DNA of 64,000 bases from positions 258,501 to 322,500 of the forward strand of contig CATOSZ010000009.1 of NCBI GenBank assembly GCA_951812805.1, in the 5' to 3' direction. The notes beneath the pieces are model-generated. The model worked only from the letters and a program-made list of their open reading frames with translations, was not told the origin of the DNA and ran no database searches. The position numbers were made by a program, and so were the translations under genes. Of the stretch, positions 25,975 to 36,177 are shown one piece after another. Numbering within the stretch: position 1 is the first letter of the stretch; every line of letters starts with the position of its first letter. The stretch is from an uncultured Alphaproteobacteria bacterium. Lineage in GTDB: Bacteria; Pseudomonadota; Alphaproteobacteria; GCA-2731375.

Positions 25975-26979
25975 ATGAGCGAAACCGAGACACGGCTGAT
26001 CACGACGATCGATTTCGAGGCGCCGGGAAAGCAGTGCGGTTTCGTCCGCCTGCCCCATTCCGTGCATCGCTCGGCCTACGGCTGGCTTCCCCTGCCAATC
26101 GTCTGCGTCAAGGGCGGCGAGGGACCGACCGCGCTGTTGATGTCGGGGACCCACGGCGACGAGTACGAGGGGCAGGTAGCCCTCTGCCGTCTGGCCGCGT
26201 CGCTCGAGGCGAAACAGATCCAGGGCCGCGTGATCATCTTTCCGATGGCGAACTTCTCCGCCGCCAAGGCCGGCCTCCGGACGTCGCCGATCGACGATCT
26301 CAATTTGAACCGCGTCTACCCCGGCGATGCCGCCGGCTCGCCGACCCTGGCGATCGCCGACTATGTCGAGACGGTGCTGATGGCGCTGGCGGACTATTCG
26401 CTCGACCTGCACAGTGGCGGCTCCTCCTTGATGTATCTGCCGATGTCGATCATCTCCACGGGCGAAAGCGAAGAAGAAACCTTGTTCCGGCGCCGACTGG
26501 GCTCGGTGTTCGGCGCGCCCTACGCCCTGTCGATGCCGGGCAGTCATGCCGCCGGCAACAGCTCCGGCGCCGCCTTGCGGCAAGGCGTCGTCGCGATGGG
26601 CACGGAGGTCGGCGGCAGCGGCACCGTCACCCACGCCTATGCGCGGATCTGCGAAGACGGCGTCCGGCGCGTGCTCGCAGAGCTTGCCATTCTGCGCGAA
26701 GACATCCCGGCGGCGCCCGAAACCGCGACGCGGATCCTGACCGCGCCCGATTTCTCCTTTTTCTGCTATGCCAGTGAGGACGGGCTGTTCGATCCCGCCG
26801 TCGAACTCGGCGACACCGTCGCTCCGGGCGATCTCGCCGGCTGGATCTATACGCCTGAGACGCCGTGGCGGGCGCCGGCCGAAGTGCATTTCGAACAGGG
26901 CGGTCTGGTGGTGTGCAAGCGCATCCCCGGGCGCACGGAACGGGGCGACTGCCTGTTCCATCTCGGCATCGACGTCTGA
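25975..26979 (+). CDS. Succinylglutamate desuccinylase/aspartoacylase-family zinc hydrolase
   Basis: 334 residues of the M14-like AstE/AspA family. The zinc ligands are visible as His and Glu in MSGTHGDEYEGQ and His in LDLHSGG. NLNRVYPGD carries the substrate-carboxylate arginine. The catalytic Glu is probably in GTEVGGSG. The GDEYEGQ form recalls DoeB-type N-acetyl-diaminobutyrate deacetylases of ectoine breakdown, but no doeA is present, so the call stays at family level. It would release an N-acyl group from an amino acid in the cytosol. ATG 25975 follows AAAGGAAAG. Confidence 0.87.
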   Translation: MSETETRLITTIDFEAPGKQCGFVRLPHSVHRSAYGWLPLPIVCVKGGEGPTALLMSGTHGDEYEGQVALCRLAASLEAKQIQGRVIIFPMANFSAAKAGLRTSPIDDLNLNRVYPGDAAGSPTLAIADYVETVLMALADYSLDLHSGGSSLMYLPMSIISTGESEEETLFRRRLGSVFGAPYALSMPGSHAAGNSSGAALRQGVVAMGTEVGGSGTVTHAYARICEDGVRRVLAELAILREDIPAAPETATRILTAPDFSFFCYASEDGLFDPAVELGDTVAPGDLAGWIYTPETPWRAPAEVHFEQGGLVVCKRIPGRTERGDCLFHLGIDV

Positions 26980-27027
26980 GGGCCGCGCCCGGGTCGCGGC
27001 GGCGCCCGTTTCGCCGCCCGCTTCGCG

Positions 27028-27630
27028 TCACCCCTGCCAGTCGATCGGCATGATCTCGGCGCTTAACCCGTCGAAGTTCCACATCCGGCCGAAGGCGCGG
27101 ACCCGGCCGCGTTCGGCCCTGGCGACGGTGATGTCGGGACCGGGCCAGTACTCCGAATTCGTGATCTGCACCGGCTGCGTGGGATCCCGCCCCTCGATCG
27201 GCGCGACGTCTCCCAGGATGTGCTGTCCGACGCGCAGGCTGCGCAGCTTGCCGTCGGTGACGTAGTCGATGGGCGAGCGTTCGAAGCCGAGCACGTTGCC
27301 GACCAGAAGCTCGAACAGGAAGGTCGACCCTTCGGCCCGCCCGGTGAAGACCTCGACCAGGCCGTCGAAGGCCGCCCCGCTCGCCCGCTCGTCGATATAG
27401 CCGGCCATGGTGTAGTTGCCGCGCCACATCAGGCCGGGAATATCCAGCAGCAACGCGACGTTCAAGCCGGAAAGATCGGCGCCGTCGAAATGGCCCTCGT
27501 CGATGCGCACGCCGAACCAGGCCTGGCAATAGCCCTCCGTCGGCGGATGCCGGCCGAGCGATACGACACAGGGACAGAACACCGCGCAGTTGCAGTTCGC
27601 CACCAATTCACCCTTCAACGACCAAGCCAC
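27028..27630 (-). CDS. DUF1326 domain protein
   Basis: 200 residues. The DUF1326 cysteine cluster ANCNCAVFCPC is at the N-terminus, followed by the long beta-rich region with LNVALLLDIPGLMWRGNYTM and a tail with GRMWNFDGLSAEIMPIDW. The cysteines suggest metal binding or redox chemistry, but the family function is not established. The start is GTG at 27630; an ATG is not available nearby. It is divergent from the adenylate cyclase-like gene, with 83 bases between starts, so they share a regulatory region. Confidence 0.85.
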   Translation of the reverse strand: MAWSLKGELVANCNCAVFCPCVVSLGRHPPTEGYCQAWFGVRIDEGHFDGADLSGLNVALLLDIPGLMWRGNYTMAGYIDERASGAAFDGLVEVFTGRAEGSTFLFELLVGNVLGFERSPIDYVTDGKLRSLRVGQHILGDVAPIEGRDPTQPVQITNSEYWPGPDITVARAERGRVRAFGRMWNFDGLSAEIMPIDWQG

Positions 27631-27713
27631 GCGCCTTGCCTCCCGACGATTCCGATATCGAGACTATGCCACACGCGTTTCCGCCGCCGAATGGACTCCG
27701 CTACACTTCGGTC

Positions 27714-29471
27714 ATGTCCGAGCCTCTTCAACGCCGACTTTCCGTCATCGTTGCCGCCGACGTCGTCGGCTACAGCCGGCTCGTCGCTGCCGACGAGGCG
27801 GGCACGCTCGCCGCGATGAAGGCGCACCGCGCGGAACTGTGGGACCCGACGACCGAGGCCCATGGCGGCCGGGTCGTCGGGACGGCCGGGGACAGCTTGC
27901 TGATCGAGTTTCAGAGCGCGGTGGCGGCCGTCGAATGTTCGCTCGCCGTCCAGCGCGCCATGACGGTGCGCAACGACGACATCGAGGACGACCGGCGGAT
28001 GCGGCTTCGCATCGGCGTCAATCTCGGTGAGATCGTCGTCGAGGGCGACGATATTCTGGGCGACGGCGTCAACATCGCCGCCCGCCTCGAGGCGCTGGCG
28101 GCGCCGGACGGGATCTGCATCTCCGACAATGTGATGCGACAGATCCGCGGCAAGCTGGAGAGCGACTTCCACGATGGCGGCGACGTTGCGTTGAAGAACA
28201 TCGCCGCCCCGGTCCATGTCTGGCACTGGCGCGCCGAAGCCCCCTCGCCGCGACGGGCTGCCCGGGACGAGGGACCTCCAACCCCGACGGAGAAACCCTC
28301 GATCGCCGTGCTGCCCTTCGAGTGCCGGGCCGGCGACGCGGACCAGGAATTCTTCGCCGACGGCATTGTCGAGGACATCAGCGCCGGGCTCTCGAAGTTC
28401 GGCTGGCTCTTCGTCGTCTCGCGGAATTCGACCGCCGCCTACCGCAACCACCCTGCGGACCCGAGGGATATCGCCCGCGATCTCGCGGTGCGCTATCTGC
28501 TGGGGGGAAGCCTGCGCCAGTCCGGACAGCGGATCCGGGTGGCGGCACAGCTGATCGATGCGGCGACGGGCGCGCACATCTGGGCGGAGCGGTTCGAGGG
28601 CAAGGTCGACGACGTCTTTGAAGTCCTGGACGAGGTGACGGAGGCAATCGTCGGCACGATCGCGCCGGAAATCGGACAGATCGAGATCGAGCGGGCGCGA
28701 CGGGTCCCGCCCGAGAATCTCGACGCCTGGGGATTGTACCAGCGCGGCCTCGCGCTTTTCCCCTCCGGTTCGGAGGAGGATTTTCGCGCCGCGATCGGCT
28801 TCTTCGATGCGTCGGTAGCCTCGGACCCGAACTTCGTCGATGCCCATGCGCTGGCTGCCCACATGAGGACCCGACTGGCGTGGTTCTTTGCGCCCGAGAA
28901 CCGGGACGAGCTGTTGGAAACGTCCGGCCGGATGCTGAGCACGGCACTCAGCCTCGACCCGGGCAACTGCGCCGCGAACTACGCGCTCGGCCGCCTCCAT
29001 TCGGTTCGCGACGAGCATGACCTGGCCCTGCGCTATTGCGAGGAAGCGATCCGGATCAATCCGAACTCGGTCCCGGCGCACTTCGAGTATGCGCAGTGCC
29101 TGCATGGCAAGGGGGACCACGACGCCTCGTTGGCCGAGATCGACATCGTCATGCAACTCAGCCCGAAGGATCCGCATATCGCGGCCATCCACGCGACCGT
29201 CGCCTTCAATAGTTTCATGCTCGAGCGCTACGAAGACTGCGTGCAGGCGGCGGAACTGGCGACGCATGGCGCGAACCCGAGGTTCTGGGCCGAGCTCGTC
29301 GGCCTCGCGGCGCTCTGCCGCCTGGGCAGATCCGAGGCGGCGGCGGCCGGCGCCGCGCGGTTGCTGGCGCGACGCCCGAGCCTGACGCTGTCGTTCATCC
29401 GCCAGACCGGGAGAGACGAGGTCGGCACGGCAATGGCGGCCGCCCTGAAGGACGTCGGCATCCCGGAGTAG
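27714..29471 (+). CDS. Class III adenylate/guanylate cyclase domain with TolB-like and TPR regions
   Basis: 585 residues. Residues 1-180 are a class III cyclase catalytic domain: metal ligands Asp16 in VAADVVGYSRL and Asp60 in TAGDSLLIEF, then RLRIGVNLGEIVVEGDDI. A linker leads to a TolB/FlgO-like domain (IAVLPFECRAG, then FADGIVEDISAGLSKF) at about 195-310. TPR-like helical repeats run to about 560. The architecture is common in alphaproteobacteria, where many members are thought to make cAMP or act as regulators. The start at ATG 27714 (MSEPLQRRLS) matches the usual family start; a longer frame from 27636 is less likely. No membrane segment is seen. Confidence 0.88.
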   Translation: MSEPLQRRLSVIVAADVVGYSRLVAADEAGTLAAMKAHRAELWDPTTEAHGGRVVGTAGDSLLIEFQSAVAAVECSLAVQRAMTVRNDDIEDDRRMRLRIGVNLGEIVVEGDDILGDGVNIAARLEALAAPDGICISDNVMRQIRGKLESDFHDGGDVALKNIAAPVHVWHWRAEAPSPRRAARDEGPPTPTEKPSIAVLPFECRAGDADQEFFADGIVEDISAGLSKFGWLFVVSRNSTAAYRNHPADPRDIARDLAVRYLLGGSLRQSGQRIRVAAQLIDAATGAHIWAERFEGKVDDVFEVLDEVTEAIVGTIAPEIGQIEIERARRVPPENLDAWGLYQRGLALFPSGSEEDFRAAIGFFDASVASDPNFVDAHALAAHMRTRLAWFFAPENRDELLETSGRMLSTALSLDPGNCAANYALGRLHSVRDEHDLALRYCEEAIRINPNSVPAHFEYAQCLHGKGDHDASLAEIDIVMQLSPKDPHIAAIHATVAFNSFMLERYEDCVQAAELATHGANPRFWAELVGLAALCRLGRSEAAAAGAARLLARRPSLTLSFIRQTGRDEVGTAMAAALKDVGIPE

Positions 29472-29511
29472 CGGAGGATGCGCGGCAACCACCGAAAGGG
29501 GTCACACCGAA

Positions 29512-29581
29512 AGGGGTCAGGTCTTGTTTCTTGCATTCTGCGCACTATTCTAATGAATGCAAGAAACAAGACCTGACCCCT
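29512..29581. repeat. REP-like palindrome 2 (26-bp perfect arms)
   Basis: Arms 29512-29537 and 29556-29581 are perfect inverted repeats around an 18-base loop. The outer 15 bases match palindrome 1 at 25706-25770; the inner part differs by paired changes. A short direct repeat ACCGAAAGGGGTCA (29491-29504 and 29507-29520) runs into its left arm. It lies 40 bases after the adenylate cyclase-like gene and may act as its terminator or as a mobile REP unit. Confidence 0.8.
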
Positions 29582-29751
29582 CGAGAGCAGATGGTGCGAG
29601 CGTCGTCCGGGGGTGGGGCACCGGCGCGGGCGGATGAATGCCCGATTGCACGTCCCTGCTGGCCGCGATGTCGCGGGTGCGACCTGTCGCGAGGAGCACG
29701 CGTTCCAACCGGCACCTGCTATACTGATCGCCCATCGAAGAGGAGACGAAC

Positions 29752-30651
29752 GTGCTGCCGGAAGACATTCTTACCGCGTCCGCGCGGGTGCTGAACCAAA
29801 GCGATCGGGAGGCCTATTTCCGCGACGGCGTCGTCGCCGTCGACGGGGTGATCGACGAGGGCTGGCTCGCCCGGCTCCAGGCCGTGTCCGAGGAGATGGT
29901 GGCCCGGAGCGGCGCGGTCGCGCAGTCGACGGAGGCCTTCGATATCGGGCCCGGCCACAGCGCACGGGTGCCGCACCTCAGACGGCTGCGGGCGGCGGTC
30001 GACCAGCACCCCGATCTCTGGACCTTCGCCGGGCCCGGGCCGCTCGCCGATATCGCGGCGGACCTGGTCGGGCCGGACGTGAAATTCCACAGTGCCAAGC
30101 TGAACTACAAGTGGCCCGGCTACGGCGAAGTCGTGAAATGGCATCAGGACATTCCCGCCTGGCCGCATACCAACTACAGCCCCGTCACGCTGGGCGTCTA
30201 TTTGAGCGACGTCGGGCCCGAGGACGGCCCGCTCGTCGCCATCGCCGGCAGCCACGAGGGGGAGCTGTTCAGCCATACAGACACGGACGGCGGCTGGCGC
30301 GGGTCGGTCACCGAGGCCGACATGGCAGGGGTGGACATGGACTGCGCCCGGCCGCTCACCGGCCGCGCCGGCACCCTGGTCGCCATCAACTGCCGTACCC
30401 TTCACGCCAGCGGCGCCAACGACAGTGCGCGGCCCCGGCCGCTGCTGTTGAACGTCTACAGCTCGGCCGACGCCTTCGCCTGGATGCCGGCACCGACGCC
30501 GACGCGGCATACCGGCGAAATCGTGCGCGGGGAGCCTGCCCGCCTCGCCCACCTCGATCCCCGGCCCTGCCCGGTACCGCCGAACTGGGACGAGGTCGGC
30601 TACGGCTCCATCTTCACCGCGCAGGCGACATCGCCGGCGGCGGCGGAATAA
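29752..30651 (+). CDS. Phytanoyl-CoA dioxygenase family protein
   Basis: 299 residues. The Fe(II) facial triad can be read as His and Asp in KWHQDIPAWPH plus a later histidine in CRTLHASGAND; the arginine in SARPRPLLLNVYS would bind 2-oxoglutarate. This is the PhyH family of non-haem iron oxygenases, which hydroxylate varied substrates in the cytosol. The start is GTG 29752 with GAAGAGGAGACG in front. It is the last gene before the box promoter and ends 71 bases before boxC. A role in aromatic breakdown is not implied. Substrate is unknown. Confidence 0.88.
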   Translation: MLPEDILTASARVLNQSDREAYFRDGVVAVDGVIDEGWLARLQAVSEEMVARSGAVAQSTEAFDIGPGHSARVPHLRRLRAAVDQHPDLWTFAGPGPLADIAADLVGPDVKFHSAKLNYKWPGYGEVVKWHQDIPAWPHTNYSPVTLGVYLSDVGPEDGPLVAIAGSHEGELFSHTDTDGGWRGSVTEADMAGVDMDCARPLTGRAGTLVAINCRTLHASGANDSARPRPLLLNVYSSADAFAWMPAPTPTRHTGEIVRGEPARLAHLDPRPCPVPPNWDEVGYGSIFTAQATSPAAAE

Positions 30652-30660
30652 GCGATATTA

Positions 30661-30694
30661 TGCATTGACAGGCTGGTAGCTGCATTATATTGCA
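30661..30694 (+). promoter_or_regulatory. Predicted box promoter with TGCA-N6-TGCA operator
   Basis: A consensus -35 TTGACA (30665-30670) is followed 15 bases later by TATATT (30686-30691). TGCA occurs at 30661, 30681 and 30691. The last two form TGCA-N6-TGCA across the -10 box, and the first abuts the -35 box. BzdR and BoxR repressors of benzoyl-CoA pathways are reported to bind TGCA repeats. This AT-rich stretch lies 28-61 bases upstream of boxC. A regulator gene is not in the window. Confidence 0.6.
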
Positions 30695-30721
30695 TGTCGC
30701 GACCTGGGAGGGATCGACCCT

Positions 30722-32371
30722 ATGATCGACTTTCGCACCAGCCCGGAGGCTTGGCGTCATTGGCGACTTTCGGTGGACGGACCCGTCGCCCGGCTAACGA
30801 TGGACGTCGCCGAGGACGGCGGCCTCGCCACGGGCTATGAGCTGAAGCTCAATACCTACGACCTCGGCGTCGACATCGAGCTCGCCGACGCGGTGCAGCG
30901 CCTGCGCTTCGAGCATCCGCAAGTGAAGGCGGTCGTGCTCGAGTCCGGCAAGGACCGGGTGTTCTCGGCCGGCGCCAATATCCGCATGCTGGCCGGCTCC
31001 GACCACGCCCACAAGGTGAACTTCTGCAAGTTCACCAACGAGACCCGCAACGGCATCGAGCAATCGAGCGCCCAGTCCGGCCAGCGCTACATCTGCGAAA
31101 TCGCCGGGCCGGCGGCGGGCGGCGGCTATGAACTGGCGCTCGCCTGCGACGAGATCGTCATGGCCGACGACGGCAACACCTCCGTCGCCCTGCCGGAGGT
31201 CCCGCTGCTGGCCGTGCTGCCGGGCACCGGCGGGCTCACCCGCCTGGTCGACAAGCGCCGGGTCCGGCGCGACCGGGCCGACGTCTTCTGCACCCTGGAG
31301 GAGGGCGTCCGCGGCAAGCGCGCGGTCGATTGGCGGCTGGTCGACGTCGTGGCCCCGAAGAGCAAGCTGGAAGAGGCGACGGCGGCGCGCATCGCCGAGG
31401 CGGTGGCCAGCTCCGACCGGCCGGACGCGGCGGAAGGGGTCGCGCTCACCCCGCTCGCCCGGCGGGAGAGCGCGGACGGCCTTTCTTATGAATATCTGGA
31501 CGTTCGGCTCGATGCCGAGGCCCGGACGGCGGAATTCCTGGTCAAGGGCCCGGCCGAGGGACCGCCCGCCGACGCGACGGCGATGCGCGACCTGGGCGTC
31601 GCCTTTTGGCCCCTGGCGCTGGCCCGCGAACTGGACGACGCCATCCTGCATCTTCGCCTCAACGCACCCGAGGTTGGCCTCTGGATCCTGCGCAGCGCGG
31701 GGGACGGCGCCCTGGTCACCGCGCACGACGAGTTTCTCGCGGCCAATGCCGGGCACTGGCTGGCGCGGGAGATCACCCTGTTCTGGGGCCGGGTGCTGAA
31801 ACGCCTCGACGTTTCCGCCCGCTCCCTCTTCGCGCTGGTCGAACCGGGCAGCTGCTTTGCCGGCACCCTGCTGGAACTCGTGCTGGCGAGCGACCGGGGC
31901 TACATGCTGGACGGCGCCTTCGAAGGCGACAACCGCCCGCCGGCGACGTTGCGGGCGACGGCGGCGAATTTCGGGCGTTATCCGGGCGTCAACGGCCTGT
32001 CCCGCCTGGCGACCCGCTTCCTCGACGACGACGCGGCGATCGCCGGTATCGAGGCGGCGCGCGAGCAAGAGCTGGAGGGTGCGGAGGCCGAAGCGCTCGG
32101 CCTCGTCACTTTCGCCCCCGACGACATCGACTGGGAGGACGAGGTGCGCATCGCCATCGAGGAGCGGGCCGCTTTCTCGCCCGACGCGCTGACCGGCATG
32201 GAGGCGAGCCTGCGCTTTCCCGGGCCGGAAACCATGGAATCGAAGATCTTCGCCCGGCTCTCCGCCTGGCAGAACTGGATCTTCCAGCGCCCCAACGCGG
32301 TCGGCGAGGCGGGCGCCCTGTCGCGCTACGGCAGCGGCCAGCGGGCCGGCTACGACATGAAGAGGACATGA
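30722..32371 (+). CDS. boxC: Benzoyl-CoA-dihydrodiol (2,3-epoxide) lyase BoxC
   Basis: 549 residues, the usual BoxC length. It is a double enoyl-CoA hydratase-like protein. The first half has SAGANIRMLAGSDHAHKVNFCKFTNE-type residues and the oxyanion region EIAGPAAGGGYELALACDE; the second half has LVEPGSCFAGTLLELVLASDR. BoxC opens the ring of 2,3-epoxybenzoyl-CoA by hydrolysis, giving 3,4-dehydroadipyl-CoA semialdehyde and formate. Four bases separate its stop (32371) from the boxB start (32376), so it heads the operon under the predicted TGCA-controlled promoter. A GGGAGGG site lies about 10 bases before ATG 30722. Confidence 0.95.
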   Translation: MIDFRTSPEAWRHWRLSVDGPVARLTMDVAEDGGLATGYELKLNTYDLGVDIELADAVQRLRFEHPQVKAVVLESGKDRVFSAGANIRMLAGSDHAHKVNFCKFTNETRNGIEQSSAQSGQRYICEIAGPAAGGGYELALACDEIVMADDGNTSVALPEVPLLAVLPGTGGLTRLVDKRRVRRDRADVFCTLEEGVRGKRAVDWRLVDVVAPKSKLEEATAARIAEAVASSDRPDAAEGVALTPLARRESADGLSYEYLDVRLDAEARTAEFLVKGPAEGPPADATAMRDLGVAFWPLALARELDDAILHLRLNAPEVGLWILRSAGDGALVTAHDEFLAANAGHWLAREITLFWGRVLKRLDVSARSLFALVEPGSCFAGTLLELVLASDRGYMLDGAFEGDNRPPATLRATAANFGRYPGVNGLSRLATRFLDDDAAIAGIEAAREQELEGAEAEALGLVTFAPDDIDWEDEVRIAIEERAAFSPDALTGMEASLRFPGPETMESKIFARLSAWQNWIFQRPNAVGEAGALSRYGSGQRAGYDMKRT

Positions 32372-32375
32372 CAGC

Positions 32376-33788
<1,413 letters not shown>

Positions 33789-33798
33789 ACCCCGGGGC

Positions 33799-34887
33799 AT
33801 GAAACAAGACGTCATGCCCTGGTTGTGGAGCCGCGCGCGCGACGACGGCACGCGGGCGCGGGTGCCGGTCACCGTGCGCCGCCGCGTGCATTGGGGCGAC
33901 ACGGACACGGCGCAGATCGGCTACACCAGCGCGCTCGTCGACTTCGCCATCGAGGCCACCCAGTACTGGTGGGAGGCGGTGCTCGACCAGAACTGGTGGC
34001 GGATGAGCGAGGCGCTCGACCGCAACACACCCATGGTCGGGATGAAGTTCGACTTCACCGGTCCCGTGCGGGCCGGCGACCGGGTCGACCTCGCCGTTTT
34101 CGTCGAGAAGCTCGGCCGCGCCTCGCTGACGCTTCGGGTCGAGGCGCGCCATGTCGAGCGCGACGAGGCGGTCTTCACCGCCGCGCTGTCGAGCGCGCTG
34201 ATCTCGCGGGCCACCATGCGGGCGACACCCTATCCTGACGATTGGCGCTTGCGGATCGAAGGCTACGCCCGCGAATGCGAGCTTCGTGCCCAAGGCGTGC
34301 GAAGCATCGACGAAGTGCTCGATTTCTGGTTCGGCCCGCCCGTGGGCGAGGATTGGGGAGAGCCGCAACTGCGCTGGTTCGGCAAGGACGAGAACCTCGA
34401 TCCCGCCGACTTCGACCGGGAGATCGCCCTGCGGTTTCAGGCGACGCACGAGGCCATCCATCGGGGCGACCTCGACCATTGGGCGGAAACGCCCGACGGG
34501 GCGTTGGCGACGCTGCTGGTCCTCGACCAGTTTTCCCGCCACATCTTTCGCGGCACGCCGGCCGCCTGGGCGAGTGATGCGCGCGCCCGGGCCGTGGCCG
34601 GCCGGGCGATCGAGGCGGGCGGCCACGAAAGCTTTCCCCGCGCGGTGCGGAGCTTTTTCTACCTGCCCTTCGAGCACAGCGAGGACCTCGCCGACCAGGA
34701 ACGGTCCCTCGCGCTGTTCGGCGCGCAGCGGGGCAGCGAGGCCGGCGATCGTCAGTACGAGTTCGCCCTGCGCCACCATGAAATCATCGCCCGCTTTGGC
34801 CGCTTTCCCCACCGCAACGAGATCCTGGGCCGCACGAGCACGCCCGAAGAACTCGCCTTCCTGGAAGAGCCGAACTCGAGCTTCTGA
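33799..34887 (+). CDS. Fusion of hotdog acyl-CoA thioesterase with DUF924 domain
   Basis: 362 residues with two domains. Residues 1-165 are a 4-hydroxybenzoyl-CoA-type hotdog thioesterase: the HWGDTDTAQIGYTSALVDF strand-helix holds the acidic catalytic position and FDFTGPVRAGDRVDLAV follows. Residues about 175-355 are a DUF924 domain (VLDFWFGPP, LLVLDQFSRHIFRGTPAAW, FYLPFEHSED). DUF924 proteins are normally separate and of unknown function. Box clusters often carry a lone thioesterase that frees CoA from dead-end aromatic esters, so the first half fits the operon. ATG 33799 starts 10 bases after boxB; its ribosome site is weak. No frameshift is seen at the junction. Confidence 0.85.
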   Translation: MKQDVMPWLWSRARDDGTRARVPVTVRRRVHWGDTDTAQIGYTSALVDFAIEATQYWWEAVLDQNWWRMSEALDRNTPMVGMKFDFTGPVRAGDRVDLAVFVEKLGRASLTLRVEARHVERDEAVFTAALSSALISRATMRATPYPDDWRLRIEGYARECELRAQGVRSIDEVLDFWFGPPVGEDWGEPQLRWFGKDENLDPADFDREIALRFQATHEAIHRGDLDHWAETPDGALATLLVLDQFSRHIFRGTPAAWASDARARAVAGRAIEAGGHESFPRAVRSFFYLPFEHSEDLADQERSLALFGAQRGSEAGDRQYEFALRHHEIIARFGRFPHRNEILGRTSTPEELAFLEEPNSSF

Positions 34888-34895
34888 AATCGCCC

Positions 34896-35930
34896 TCAGT
34901 GCAGGGCGCGCAGGTCCGTCGCCAGGCCGGCCGGCCCGGTCAGCAGGCGCTGGATCAGTTCGCCCTGGCGGCCGGTATCGGTCTTGGCGAAGACCCGTTT
35001 CAGGGTCTTGCGCGCGGTTTCGATGCTGCGCTCGGTTTCCTCGGCGAATTCCGCCAGGCTGAGGCCGGAGGCCAGGCCCGCCGCCAGCTCGGCCTCGGCG
35101 GGCGAGAGGCCGTGCAATCGGCGCAGAATCTCGGCCATCATGACCGGGCGCTGCTCGGCCGCGCCGATCAGGACCAGCGCGCCGCCGTCACCGTCCGCGT
35201 CCAGCGGTACGATCAACAGCTCCAAGGGGCGGGCGCCGTTCGAACGCGGCAAGGTCATGGCGATGCCGGCTTCGTCGCCCCGCTCCCGCCGCGCGGCGCC
35301 GAGCGCCCGTTCGACGGCGCCGTTCAGCCGACCCTCCCGCACGCCGAGGTCCCGGGTCGCTTCCATCAGCGCCTCGGCCCGGGGATTGGTCTTGACGATA
35401 CGCAAGTTGCCATCGACGACGACGAGGCCGACCGCCGCACGGTCCATCAGCGCGTCGGCGGCACGGCGGATCAAGGTATCTTCGCCGCGGCGCCGGGCGC
35501 CGGTCAGCGCGTGGCGAAAATGCGGGGCGAGACGGGCGAGATCGGCCCGCTCCGCCCGGCTGAACCCGCCTGAGGGGGCGTCGCGCGTGACGTAGACCAG
35601 CACGGTCTCGGCGACACCGCGTTCGGCCACAAGGCCGAGCAAATATCCGGATGACGGGGCGCCGGCGGATGTCCGGCGCGAGGGGCCGCGCGTGAATACG
35701 GTGCCGACCGGCCGGTGCGCTCGACCCGGCAGGCGGGAATCGATCCGAGCATGCTCCGGCGCGTGTGGGCTTTCGAGCACGCGGCCCGTGCCGTCGAGGA
35801 CGACCCGTCCGGCGACCAGCCCCCCGTAGCCGTCGCGCAGCCGGGCCAGCGCCACCGGCCAAGTCTCCGGGAACACAGCGCAGGCATGTATTTCCGCCAA
35901 TAGCTCGGGCGTCGACAGATCTCTCGGCAC
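34896..35930 (-). CDS. LuxR-type transcriptional regulator with PAS-like sensor
   Basis: 344 residues. The C-terminal helix-turn-helix has LSPAEAELAAGLASG, then SIETARKTLKRVFAKTDTGRQGEL. A PAS-like region precedes it (AVGLVVVDGNLRIVKTNPRAEALM, about 175-270), and a less conserved N-terminal domain may bind a ligand. It converges on the box operon and is divergent from the NDP-forming acyl-CoA synthetase, so it is a candidate local regulator. The C-terminal part is clearly related to that of the regulator at 59624-60658 (both end FAKT/FRKT-RQ-EL-LLTGPA). The inducer is unknown. Confidence 0.85.
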   Translation of the reverse strand: MPRDLSTPELLAEIHACAVFPETWPVALARLRDGYGGLVAGRVVLDGTGRVLESPHAPEHARIDSRLPGRAHRPVGTVFTRGPSRRTSAGAPSSGYLLGLVAERGVAETVLVYVTRDAPSGGFSRAERADLARLAPHFRHALTGARRRGEDTLIRRAADALMDRAAVGLVVVDGNLRIVKTNPRAEALMEATRDLGVREGRLNGAVERALGAARRERGDEAGIAMTLPRSNGARPLELLIVPLDADGDGGALVLIGAAEQRPVMMAEILRRLHGLSPAEAELAAGLASGLSLAEFAEETERSIETARKTLKRVFAKTDTGRQGELIQRLLTGPAGLATDLRALH

Positions 35931-36177
35931 GGCATCACTCCACCGTCCAGACTGGCCTCCCCAACGCTCCGGTTTCCCGGCCCCGAGACGAACCTAGGAG
36001 TCGCGCGCGCTGGGCGCATCGCCCATTTGGGTATGAATCGACGGCACTCAAATTGGACGGCGGTACGGCAGCGGGCGTGTCGTCCCCGTCCGTGCCTATC
36101 AAACGCGAATAGGGCTTCCGCGCTTGCGGGGCCTGGACTATCCTCCGCCGACCGATTTCCAGGGAGGGGGGCGTCCC

